Shown here: piece by piece, positions 14,071-20,437 of the stretch | Position numbering within the stretch: the first letter of the stretch is position 1 | How the letters are laid out: each line of letters begins with the position of its first letter | Virus record (IMG/VR): IMGVR_UViG_3300006086_000044 | Location: 1-20,558 of that record | From: a virus | Direction: 5' to 3' (one strand) | Length of the DNA: 20,558 nt | Translations under genes and position numbers: made by a program | Notes under the pieces: model-generated | Told to the model about the DNA's origin: nothing | What the model saw: the letters and a program-made list of their open reading frames with translations, nothing else | The model's database searches: none

Positions 14071-14549
14071 GTCAGCCCCTTCAGACAAACCTTCTGTTCA
14101 TCCAGCCGCCGCTGCCTAAGCCCAGGCAACACAACCATCATACCTGCCACTCGTGCCTTATCCCATTTCGGCAGCTCATTACAAGCAGCTTCCCAATTTC
14201 CATCATGAAGGTACTTGGCCATTGTAGAGTGGCTTGGCTCGCAGACGACTGATTCACCTAAATTGTAGGCGGCATCACTCATTGCGATAGTTACGTTATC
14301 GGGTATGCCTCTAGGAACGCATAAAACGACGTTTGAGACGATTTTCTGCACGTCCATATCCAACATAGCCCGACACTCGTCGAGCGAATATACGCGGTTT
14401 TGAACGTTGTGTGTTTCCCCGTAGCAAACCGTAAGCACCCGTGGCGGGTCATAGTAAGGAGTAAGTTTCACCCCCTCATGTGCTGCCGCCATTGCCACCA
14501 CAGCAGCCACGACTGCCGAAGTCTTACGCGCTTGTGGTGTCAGTGCCAT
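14067..14549 (-). CDS. SAR-type endolysin, GH24 lysozyme (muramidase)
   Basis: This 160-residue lysozyme of the T4L/R21 kind would cut peptidoglycan beta-1,4 bonds. The catalytic triad pattern E-x8-D-x5-T is exact: E25, D34 and T40 (HEG, YYD, VLTVCYGET). Residues about 11-23 are a weakly hydrophobic Ala/Val stretch (SAVVAAVVAMAAA), typical of a signal-anchor-release segment. This suggests export by Sec, tethering in the membrane, and activation when the holin depolarises it. Several cysteines (C42 and others) may take part in disulfide switching. The ATG at 14549 (AGGA upstream) is chosen over 14618; it overlaps the holin gene end by 26 bases. Confidence 0.9.
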   Translation of the reverse strand: MALTPQARKTSAVVAAVVAMAAAHEGVKLTPYYDPPRVLTVCYGETHNVQNRVYSLDECRAMLDMDVQKIVSNVVLCVPRGIPDNVTIAMSDAAYNLGESVVCEPSHSTMAKYLHDGNWEAACNELPKWDKARVAGMMVVLPGLRQRRLDEQKVCLKGLT

Positions 14550-14751
14550 GAAGAACATCCTGCTGGATAATGCTGGCGACCATGATGGCCAAGCCCAGCA
14601 CTGCGTTGATGACGGCAAAAGTAGTAGGCGGCAGGAAGGCCGACACAGCTCCGATGAACTGCTGGGCTGTGTTCAAGACTGCCACAACCGCAGCCAGCCG
14701 CACGAGCCAGCTTTCCTTCAAAATCCGCTGCCAACGACTTGTGAGGTTCAT
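14524..14751 (-). CDS. Holin (or pinholin)
   Basis: This 75-residue protein has a basic N-terminus (SRWQRILKESW) and two hydrophobic segments (about 17-40 and 43-63) separated by a PP turn, and a short polar tail. Size, topology and position just upstream of the endolysin mark it as the holin. Since the endolysin looks like a SAR type, the holin could be a pinholin that only depolarises the membrane. AGGAG precedes the ATG at 14751. Confidence 0.8.
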   Translation of the reverse strand: MNLTSRWQRILKESWLVRLAAVVAVLNTAQQFIGAVSAFLPPTTFAVINAVLGLAIMVASIIQQDVLHGTDTTSA

Positions 14752-14752
14752 A

Positions 14753-14950
14753 CTATTCTCCTGATTGTGGGATATTTGGGCCGAATTTATGCCTGTCCCA
14801 CATACGCCACAAGACCCACACGAGGGTGGCTGTGGTGAGAAGGGTAGTCATAACCGCGTTAAGGATATCAAACCAAGCAATGACTGTGACAGTGCCAGCT
14901 GCGAGGTCGAGAGCGTCCTTGAGAAGGGGTGGAGTGTTTTGTAAGCTCAT
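14753..14950 (-). CDS. Small membrane protein, holin-like or antiholin candidate (65 aa)
   Basis: This 65-residue protein has one or two hydrophobic stretches (about residues 17-28 and 33-49), ending in a WRMWDRHKFG basic tail. It overlaps the preceding stop as ATGA and is immediately upstream of the holin. Similar small proteins stand beside lysis genes in many podoviruses and siphoviruses. It could be a second holin, an antiholin or a general phage membrane protein; the sequence does not decide. Confidence 0.65.
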   Translation of the reverse strand: MSLQNTPPLLKDALDLAAGTVTVIAWFDILNAVMTTLLTTATLVWVLWRMWDRHKFGPNIPQSGE

Positions 14951-15138
14951 GAAGTTGCAGCGGCAGGCGCTGTCGTATTAGCGGCAGGGGGTGTCGATGT
15001 GACAGCTGGCAAGGGGGTGTTTCCCGCTGCCAGCCATAGCTGATAGGCTCGATAGTCTGTGTTAAGGGGGTCGGAGGGGATATAAGCCTTATCGGAGAGG
15101 CGGATAATCCCTGTAAAAAATTCTGTGCACTGGTACAT
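14947..15138 (-). CDS. Small tail-fibre-associated protein (63 aa)
   Basis: This 63-residue protein has its ATG at 15138 (GGAG nine bases upstream); a TTG at 15144 is less likely. The pattern DYRAYQLWLAAGNTPLPA resembles the end of many phage tail-fibre assembly or hinge proteins, where a WLAxGNTP motif is common. An Ala/Pro/Thr-rich tail ends the protein. It follows the fibre gene directly, so it may help fibre folding or attachment. The assignment rests on the motif and the position. Confidence 0.6.
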   Translation of the reverse strand: MYQCTEFFTGIIRLSDKAYIPSDPLNTDYRAYQLWLAAGNTPLPAVTSTPPAANTTAPAAATS

Positions 15139-15140
15139 GG

Positions 15141-16403
15141 TCAAAGCTCCGCTGATAATGTAATAGAAGGTTGATAATACTGAGCAGTCGTCCCCCCAGT
15201 CGTCACACTGCCCATCGCCATTGTGCGCCCACTGGTTGGAGTAATGGGAAGCACAACCCCATTAGCAGTACCACCAGCAGCTGCCGATGTGATGAAAACT
15301 GTCGGCGTGGCTCGCATCTGGCAAAGAAACGTAAACCCACTGCCAAAGGATGCCGGAGCATCTGACCGATAGCTATTAAGAATATAAGTGCTGAGAATCT
15401 GATAATACCGTTGGCACAGAGTTAACTCCTGCCCAACTGAGCGATTCTCGAAAGGAGTTGGGGCTGTCCCTGCCTCTAATTGAACCTGAGAAAAAGAAAA
15501 TTGCCCAGTTGCAAGCCCAGCTCCCGAGAGGATAAAGCTAACTTGTAATCCGTTTATACTGTTCACAAGGCCGCTTGGCATGGCTACAAAATATGATGTA
15601 AGTGGTGTCCCTGCTGGAAGGGTGAAAGATGTGCTGAAAAGTGTATTGCTGCTGGCAGGGTTTGTATACCAAGAATCACCCCCCGCAGTCGGGGAGGACA
15701 GCACTGTTGTCAGTGTCATTGGGAAAAAGCTGTTATTACCAGCTTGGAAAGAGAGGCAAAGCGGCACGTTAGTAAGGTTAAGGCAATTCTGTGCTTCAAT
15801 TCTCTGGCACAGGGTTATACTTGTCGTAGTTCCATTTCCATACTGAGCAAGATTCAACTGATAGCCCGAATTATTATTATTTGAGCCTCTTTGGGCATAC
15901 GCTCCAGTGCCTAAACTAGCAAAAGCCCACCTATCCACACAGTAGGTTATGACATTACTAGTATCATTCTTGAAAACTGCGGCTCCCGCATTTCTTTGGT
16001 CTATACGCATTGCCCCGTTAATGAGCAGATTTCTCCCACTAAGATACCCACTAAGATACCCAAGCTGCCCAATTTGCCACTGCTGCACGAAGTTTTGCAG
16101 CCCTGCCGCCGTGACACGCAGCTCGAAAGTCGTCCCTGCCTGCCACATTTGCGCCTTGCTGCCATCTTGACCGCGAACAATTGTGAAAGTGTCCCCTGCC
16201 GTGGCCGTGACCAGCACCCGCTCCCAAGACTGCGCCACGCCGTTCAACACAGTTGTAAGAGTGCCGTAGAAATAATCCCCGCTTTGGCTGATGACTGGGA
16301 ACATCGCCCCCTGACCACTGACTAATTGCAGCGAAGTGGCACCAGCAGCTAGTGAGTTAAGCAACTGTCCGCTGGCATTATTTGTAAAAAGATTGCTGTT
16401 CAT
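15141..16403 (-). CDS. Tail fibre / receptor-binding protein
   Basis: This 420-residue beta-rich protein is low in Lys and Cys and rich in Ser, Thr, Gly, Asn and Gln. The first ~110 residues (ATSLQLVSGQGAMFP, then VRGQDGSKAQMW) resemble the virion-attachment part of phage tail fibres. After a short GYLS repeat comes NLLINGAMRIDQRNAG, then a VDRW motif. This is a characteristic start of receptor-binding domains in fibres and tailspikes, followed by a carbohydrate-module-like beta sandwich to about 330 and a C-terminal tip domain. It probably binds host surface sugars. The start ATG at 16403 has a modest AGG upstream. Confidence 0.82.
   Translation of the reverse strand: MNSNLFTNNASGQLLNSLAAGATSLQLVSGQGAMFPVISQSGDYFYGTLTTVLNGVAQSWERVLVTATAGDTFTIVRGQDGSKAQMWQAGTTFELRVTAAGLQNFVQQWQIGQLGYLSGYLSGRNLLINGAMRIDQRNAGAAVFKNDTSNVITYCVDRWAFASLGTGAYAQRGSNNNNSGYQLNLAQYGNGTTTSITLCQRIEAQNCLNLTNVPLCLSFQAGNNSFFPMTLTTVLSSPTAGGDSWYTNPASSNTLFSTSFTLPAGTPLTSYFVAMPSGLVNSINGLQVSFILSGAGLATGQFSFSQVQLEAGTAPTPFENRSVGQELTLCQRYYQILSTYILNSYRSDAPASFGSGFTFLCQMRATPTVFITSAAAGGTANGVVLPITPTSGRTMAMGSVTTGGTTAQYYQPSITLSAEL
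16036..16059 (-). repeat. 12-bp tandem duplication in the tail fibre gene
   Basis: Two perfect copies of CCACTAAGATAC lie head to tail, giving the repeated peptide GYLSGYLSG at the joint between the attachment part and the receptor-binding domain. The unit is a multiple of three, so copy-number change would lengthen or shorten the hinge without a frameshift. Confidence 0.85.
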
Positions 16404-16409
16404 GTGAGC

Positions 16410-16697
16410 TTAGCCTATGGTGAAAGTATCAATCGCCGACCCGCCTATTGTATGCGAAGCTGGCTGGCTTGTCAAGCCTAGAATGAAGATGTATGGGGGG
16501 AGAGGCCGAGTCCAAGGAACTGAAGGGTTGTCAGTCACCCCACGCAGAAAGTCTTGCGGATTGCGCTTCTCCTTGTGGTGAGAGCAGACCCGAAAATTGT
16601 CCCACGTTTTCATGGCCGTGCTTGACTTGGCCTTCTTTCCGCAAAGGTCGCAGTAGAAATTCCATTCGCCATCAGCAAAATAGTCAGCTTCAGCCAT
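16410..16697 (-). CDS. Zinc-finger-like virion-region protein (95 aa)
   Basis: This 95-residue protein has FYCDLCGKKAKSSTAMKTW followed by VCSHHKE and RNPQDFLRG. This CxxC...CxHH pattern probably binds zinc and is common in small proteins beside tail genes in phages of Proteobacteria. The C-terminal part is beta-like and proline-rich. AAAAGGAG, part of the 13 bp shared with element 2, is the ribosome binding site five bases before the ATG at 16697. It is the first gene after palindromic element 4. The precise function is unknown. Confidence 0.72.
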   Translation of the reverse strand: MAEADYFADGEWNFYCDLCGKKAKSSTAMKTWDNFRVCSHHKEKRNPQDFLRGVTDNPSVPWTRPLPPYIFILGLTSQPASHTIGGSAIDTFTIG

Positions 16698-16701
16698 GAT
16701 G

Positions 16702-16744
16702 CTCCTTTTATGTGAACACGTTAATAATTATTAATGTGAACACA
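16702..16744 (-). repeat. Composite element, copy 4, with T7-promoter-like flank
   Basis: The decamers TGTGAACACG (16711..16720) and TGTGAACACA (16735..16744), direct repeats apart from the last base, flank the core TTAATAATTATTAA (16721..16734). On the minus strand the element is followed by CACATAAAAGGAG (16714..16702), identical to the 13 bp after copy 2. It therefore points towards the zinc-finger, fibre and lysis genes. A further GTTCAC lies at 16745..16750. It may be a promoter or operator for the late genes. Confidence 0.8.
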
Positions 16745-16746
16745 GT

Positions 16747-16905
16747 TCACGTCCCCGCAGGAGCAGTGCGCCCCAAACGATTCACAATCTGCTGTACCTG
16801 GTGCAAGTACTTGGTCACAGCGCCCGTGGGGTCAGCCTGCACAGGCAATTGCGGAGCAGGAGGAAGAGCTAAAGGCACCAGTGTCTTGTTATAAGTGGTA
16901 GTCAT
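16747..16905 (-). CDS. Small Pro/Ala/Gln-rich protein (52 aa)
   Basis: This 52-residue protein has its ATG at 16905 overlapping the stop of the PurD-like gene (ATGA), so the two are probably co-translated. The first half is proline- and hydrophobic-rich (LVPLALPPAPQLP). The second half is a short amphipathic helix (AVTKYLHQVQQIVNRLG). It is followed directly by element 4. It could be a small structural protein. Its coupling to an ATP-grasp gene makes it worth testing as a substrate, but that is speculative. Confidence 0.6.
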   Translation of the reverse strand: MTTTYNKTLVPLALPPAPQLPVQADPTGAVTKYLHQVQQIVNRLGRTAPAGT

Positions 16906-19253
16906 GCGTACTCCCAGCTTGTGGCATAGCCCATTGCCTGCAATTCAGGGAGCTGATGCTCCAAGCGCTTGCCAATATCAGTGCGGTACAGTGGGCTATT
17001 GGCCAGCTCAATGGTGCTGAGGTTCTCGTAAGCGTGCTCCGCAGCCTGCTCTACGGTCTTCCCGATGCCGCTCATAACCAGTAAGTAATTCCCGGCCGAC
17101 ACCATCAGCGGCATTTCCTTCAATTTGCCCTTTTCCAGGTCAGGCCCAGTTCCTGCCATTAGACTCACTGGGTGGAAGAAGTAGCGATTCTTTTCGTCCA
17201 CGCCCCAGACTGGGAAGCCGCACATCAGCTCCCGTGACATGGTGCTGTAAGGAAAGTCCTTCATCGCGGCCAAGACCCCCACTGCAATTTCTTGATGCGG
17301 TTCAAAGGTGTCCAGTCCCATGAGCGAATCCTTCATCCACTGGGCTGCATTTTTGTGAATCACCTGCTGGATGAAGAACAGCGGCCAGCCCATGCGCGAA
17401 GTAAACTCCAGTGGCCAAGGGTTGCCTTTCTTGTCAATGATAACTGCCACGTCGATGTAGCCAGTGTAGCCCTGCCGAATCAGCTCAGCCTCAATAGGAG
17501 CAAGCACCAACTGGAAGAGTCGTGACTCGGAGGCAGGTACATAGCGCATCACTGTATTACCACACCATAAGGGTTTCCCGTTGCGTCTGACATAAAGCAC
17601 ATGGCTAGGCACTGTTGCACAATAGACTTTGCCCTCATAGTACTCAGAAAACTTGTCTCGCTTATCCAACCAACTTCTCAACTTTTGCACGCGCTCCAGC
17701 ACCTCATAAGCATCCCTGCGCTGAATAATCGCATGACCATCAGGGGCAATTGTACACTGCCCACGCCAGTCGCGCTTTTTAAGCACCCCCACTCGACCGA
17801 TTTTCAGCAGTAACTCCTGCACATCCCCAGCAAGCTCCCTGTTACAAGTATAGAAAATCCTGAAGCCTGCGTCTTGCGTATTACCATCACCTAAAGCATA
17901 CCCTTCAAGGAAAGCTCGGATTATCCGCTTACTAGAATTTTTAATATAGTCAGGGATTCGTTTTTCCCAACTTCTCCCCAAAGGGTAAAAAAGCTGAGCC
18001 ACTTGAACGCTGCTAAGTACAAAACCTCGACCATTAGCTTTAAAGTCCAACCCAGTAGCTGCAAGCATGGCACTAACTTTCAGGGCCTTCTCAGGGTGGC
18101 TTTGTGCGATGCTGACTTGCGAGTGTGTGCAAGAGCCTTCTGCAATATACAACCCAACTAACCGTGCCCAAGCCTCTGCATCAAGATAAAAAGCTGGCAG
18201 CGTCGCAAAACCCAAGCCTTTTGCGTGAGTATACGCAGGGATTTCATGCAATTTGTAGTCTGTGCCTTCCCAATCCGCAGTCCGCATTACCTCATACTGA
18301 GCCTGAGTGCAGTTCTCCGCTTGAATAAACTCATACTTATCCAGTTGTTTACGTGCGGCGTCCTGCCTCTGCACATACATATTATGGTTTGGCGTGACCT
18401 TAATGTCTAAGGTTTGATTTTGCCATGTGACCATTTCACCTTTGAAGTCAAAGCTTACGACCTCGGAAGGACTGACAAACACAGTCTTACCATTTTCGAG
18501 GGAAGCTAGCTTATCTGCCATTGTCACCTCAGGCCAATACTTCCAGCCAGTGGAAGTCAAGACCTCTGTCTCCGCGTCATAGCAGCCCATCTCTCCAGTG
18601 TTAACCCCCACCTCCCCATTCATTAGCTTCTTGAACTCGAAATTCTCCAGCACATACTGACTAAACCCGTTGCGCCCGACCCAAGCTCCTACAGCCATTT
18701 CAATCCCTGGCGTGAAGTCTTGGAAAATGTACGGTATGCGCTTGCCTTCCCGTTGCCACTTTTGCAGCATGAACAGCATATCCCGACTGGATTTCGACAC
18801 ATAAGACAAGCTTTTGTCCTGCACATCCCCAATCGGCTTGCAGACCAAGCGCTTTTCAGGATTCGCCAGCACATAAGCCATGCCGTCTTTGTAATTCTTG
18901 AACGCAACCGAGGGCAAGCACTTAATTCCGTGCTGCTCAAAGACCTTCATCCCCAGCTCTCTGTCTATTTCCCACTGAGCGACTTCCCAAGTAGCGCCGA
19001 AAATGGGGTAGCCCTGCGCTCGATAGCCGTCCAGCTCCTTCAGATACTTGGTATTATCAGTCGTAACAATCAAATCCGCCCACTTGAGGTTCCTGCGCCA
19101 GTCCGTGACCTTGACAATCAAACCATCACCGCTAAGCGCACGGCCGCCTTTTGCTGGCGGCGACATGAAAACGCGCACGTCGTGGCCTTCCGCAGTGCAG
19201 CGCAAAGCGAAATCGAGACTTACCTCGTCAGCATCAATGATTAAAATGTTCAT
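16902..19253 (-). CDS. PurD-like ATP-grasp protein containing an intein
   Basis: This 783-codon gene has exteins (residues 1-223 and 567-783, 440 residues after splicing) that align by pattern with phosphoribosylamine-glycine ligase (PurD/GARS), and the spliced length fits. ATP-grasp features include KxxGD (residues about 138-142), NTGEMG before the intein, GYIDVAVI (598-605) and PLEF (Glu616). The end, YRTDIGKR, resembles the GARS C-domain. Yet the PRA-binding GxGGREHAL loop is replaced by IDADEVSLDFAL, and the second metal ligand Asn of the EFN motif is Thr618. It is therefore probably an ATP-dependent carboxylate-amine ligase with another substrate. It overlaps the metallopeptidase-like gene by 20 bases and lacks a clear ribosome binding site. 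Confidence 0.85.
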   Translation of the reverse strand: MNILIIDADEVSLDFALRCTAEGHDVRVFMSPPAKGGRALSGDGLIVKVTDWRRNLKWADLIVTTDNTKYLKELDGYRAQGYPIFGATWEVAQWEIDRELGMKVFEQHGIKCLPSVAFKNYKDGMAYVLANPEKRLVCKPIGDVQDKSLSYVSKSSRDMLFMLQKWQREGKRIPYIFQDFTPGIEMAVGAWVGRNGFSQYVLENFEFKKLMNGEVGVNTGEMGCYDAETEVLTSTGWKYWPEVTMADKLASLENGKTVFVSPSEVVSFDFKGEMVTWQNQTLDIKVTPNHNMYVQRQDAARKQLDKYEFIQAENCTQAQYEVMRTADWEGTDYKLHEIPAYTHAKGLGFATLPAFYLDAEAWARLVGLYIAEGSCTHSQVSIAQSHPEKALKVSAMLAATGLDFKANGRGFVLSSVQVAQLFYPLGRSWEKRIPDYIKNSSKRIIRAFLEGYALGDGNTQDAGFRIFYTCNRELAGDVQELLLKIGRVGVLKKRDWRGQCTIAPDGHAIIQRRDAYEVLERVQKLRSWLDKRDKFSEYYEGKVYCATVPSHVLYVRRNGKPLWCGNTVMRYVPASESRLFQLVLAPIEAELIRQGYTGYIDVAVIIDKKGNPWPLEFTSRMGWPLFFIQQVIHKNAAQWMKDSLMGLDTFEPHQEIAVGVLAAMKDFPYSTMSRELMCGFPVWGVDEKNRYFFHPVSLMAGTGPDLEKGKLKEMPLMVSAGNYLLVMSGIGKTVEQAAEHAYENLSTIELANSPLYRTDIGKRLEHQLPELQAMGYATSWEYA
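17556..18584 (-). mobile_element. Intein with LAGLIDADG homing endonuclease in the PurD-like protein
   Basis: This 343-residue in-frame element spans residues 224-566. Block A begins CYDAETEVLTSTGW with nucleophile Cys224. Block B is TPNH (287-290). Two endonuclease motifs follow, LVGLYIAEG (Glu372) and LEGYALGDG (Asp456), both with intact acidic residues. Block F, VYCATV...YVRRNGKPLWCGN, ends at Asn566. The first residue after splicing is Thr567. The penultimate residue is Gly, not His, as in other phage inteins ending CGN or SGN. The insertion lies exactly in the conserved NTGEMG region near the active site, so the host protein should be inactive until it is spliced. Confidence 0.93.
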
Positions 19254-19884
19254 AGTGGATAGTTATGGCAGGGGAAGTAGCCAGTAGTTGCTTGAAGGGG
19301 GCTTGGATTTCTGTGACGTAGTCGAATGTGTCGGCTGGGAGACTTTCTTTAATTTCATCCAGTGTACTAGAGGCTAAGTAGGCTTGCATTTCATCAAGCC
19401 ATATTGCTGCATTATACCCAAAATCTGATAGCCACGATTGTAAACGCAGGCACGCCACAAAGTGTTCCTTGGAGAAGACCTGCAAGAGGTCATTGGCTTG
19501 CTGGCGATACTCCACTGACAAGCAGTAATACGCATGAGCAAGTTCATGCTCCAGCACATCTACTGCCCCATCCTTTTCCAGCATGATGATGTAAGCAATG
19601 TCAGGAAAGTCCATCAAGGCCACATCCACCAGCGCACAGAATTTACTCTCCAGCTCAGTGCGCAGTCGCTCGGGAAAGGCCTTGCGCCATTCGTGGAACT
19701 GGATGAGGGAGAAGTTAAATCCGTCCCACTCCTGATAGGATTCCAGCCCGACCAGCCGCTCAAAAGTTTCCATTGTGAAGAACTTTCCGACAATTTCCTT
19801 GTGCTGACTCTCGTGAAACTCCTCCATGCGACAGACAGTTTCGCCCATGAGTTCACGCGAAGGGAAGGTAACAGCTAAAATCAC
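19234..19884 (-). CDS. Putative zincin metallopeptidase-like protein
   Basis: This 216-residue protein has a HELAH zinc-binding motif (H113, E114, H117) on a predicted helix, preceded by VDVLE. A likely third ligand is Glu165 in LDEMQAYL, about 50 residues later, which gives the gluzincin pattern HExxH...E. No signal peptide or membrane segment is visible, so it may act in the cell or be packed into the virion. GTG at 19884 is the probable start; it overlaps the previous stop (GTGA). It overlaps the PurD-like gene by 20 bases, so the two are expected to be made together. The real substrate is unknown. Confidence 0.7.
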   Translation of the reverse strand: MILAVTFPSRELMGETVCRMEEFHESQHKEIVGKFFTMETFERLVGLESYQEWDGFNFSLIQFHEWRKAFPERLRTELESKFCALVDVALMDFPDIAYIIMLEKDGAVDVLEHELAHAYYCLSVEYRQQANDLLQVFSKEHFVACLRLQSWLSDFGYNAAIWLDEMQAYLASSTLDEIKESLPADTFDYVTEIQAPFKQLLATSPAITIHYEHFNH

Positions 19885-20150
19885 GCATCAACCCCGAAGA
19901 GGCTGCGAACCTTAGCTGCGTAAGTCCGCAGAGTGGTGGAGATGTCTGCGCTTGTCGCCACAACGCCAGCCTCCAATTGCTGGGCGAGTGTTTCCACCTC
20001 TCCAAGGGCGCTCAGATGCGGGGCGATGGACGCGAGCTGGCCCTCAAGCGCCAAAACCGCAGTCTCCGCAGCAGCTTTATCGGATTGATATTTCGCATCA
20101 AGGTCGGCTACGGCCTGTTTTGCCGCTGCGAGGTCAGTTTGAAGTGACAT
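19881..20150 (-). CDS. Small coiled-coil virion-region protein (89 aa)
   Basis: This 89-residue Ala-rich helical protein has its ATG at 20150, seven bases after AGGAG; an in-frame start at 20186 has no such site. Heptad-like repeats run through residues 1-60 (AAAKQAVADLDAKYQSDKAA), a coiled coil likely to assemble into an oligomer. No known domain is visible. Similar small helical proteins are often minor structural or tail accessory parts of phages. Confidence 0.65.
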   Translation of the reverse strand: MSLQTDLAAAKQAVADLDAKYQSDKAAAETAVLALEGQLASIAPHLSALGEVETLAQQLEAGVVATSADISTTLRTYAAKVRSLFGVDA

Positions 20151-20194
20151 TGGAAGCTCCTGAAGTGGTTGAATTGGAAGTAACACTGGTGATA

Positions 20195-20437
20195 TTACCC
20201 GAAATTGGGGGAAGTGAACAAGTCTGTGACTGGGTTGTAGGCGTCACCGATGCCAGCGTATTTGCCGCGATAGGCGCCAGCGTAGTTGGTCAGAATGTAC
20301 TGAAGTTGTCCAAGAGTGACATTTACGCCTTGCAAAGCAATTGGAAGCCCATCAGTCGGACAGATAGTTGCATTGGTCGGCACGACAATGACCTCAAGCA
20401 CATTGCCGCCACCATCAATTAAAGCTGCGTTGCTCAT
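20195..20437 (-). CDS. Small virion-region protein (80 aa)
   Basis: This 80-residue protein has its ATG at 20437 sharing one base with the upstream stop (TAATG). The ending RGKYAGIGDAYNPVTDLFTSP matches a motif (G-x-G-Y/D-x-Y-x-P-x-x-D-x-F) that recurs at the end of small phage structural proteins. The N-terminal part (ALIDGGGNVLEVIVV) resembles short tail-linked beta domains. It is probably a minor virion protein. The exact role is unknown. Confidence 0.65.
   Translation of the reverse strand: MSNAALIDGGGNVLEVIVVPTNATICPTDGLPIALQGVNVTLGQLQYILTNYAGAYRGKYAGIGDAYNPVTDLFTSPNFG

Noticed and set aside
18423-18434. Decamer-like TGTGACCATT inside the intein as another control site
   Set aside because: A single decamer without the core or a second decamer at 24 bp, lying within coding DNA; about this many chance matches are expected in 20 kb.
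16902-19253. Functional purine-synthesis PurD
   Set aside because: The PRA-binding loop and the second metal ligand are replaced and no other purine gene is nearby; only the fold family is supported.
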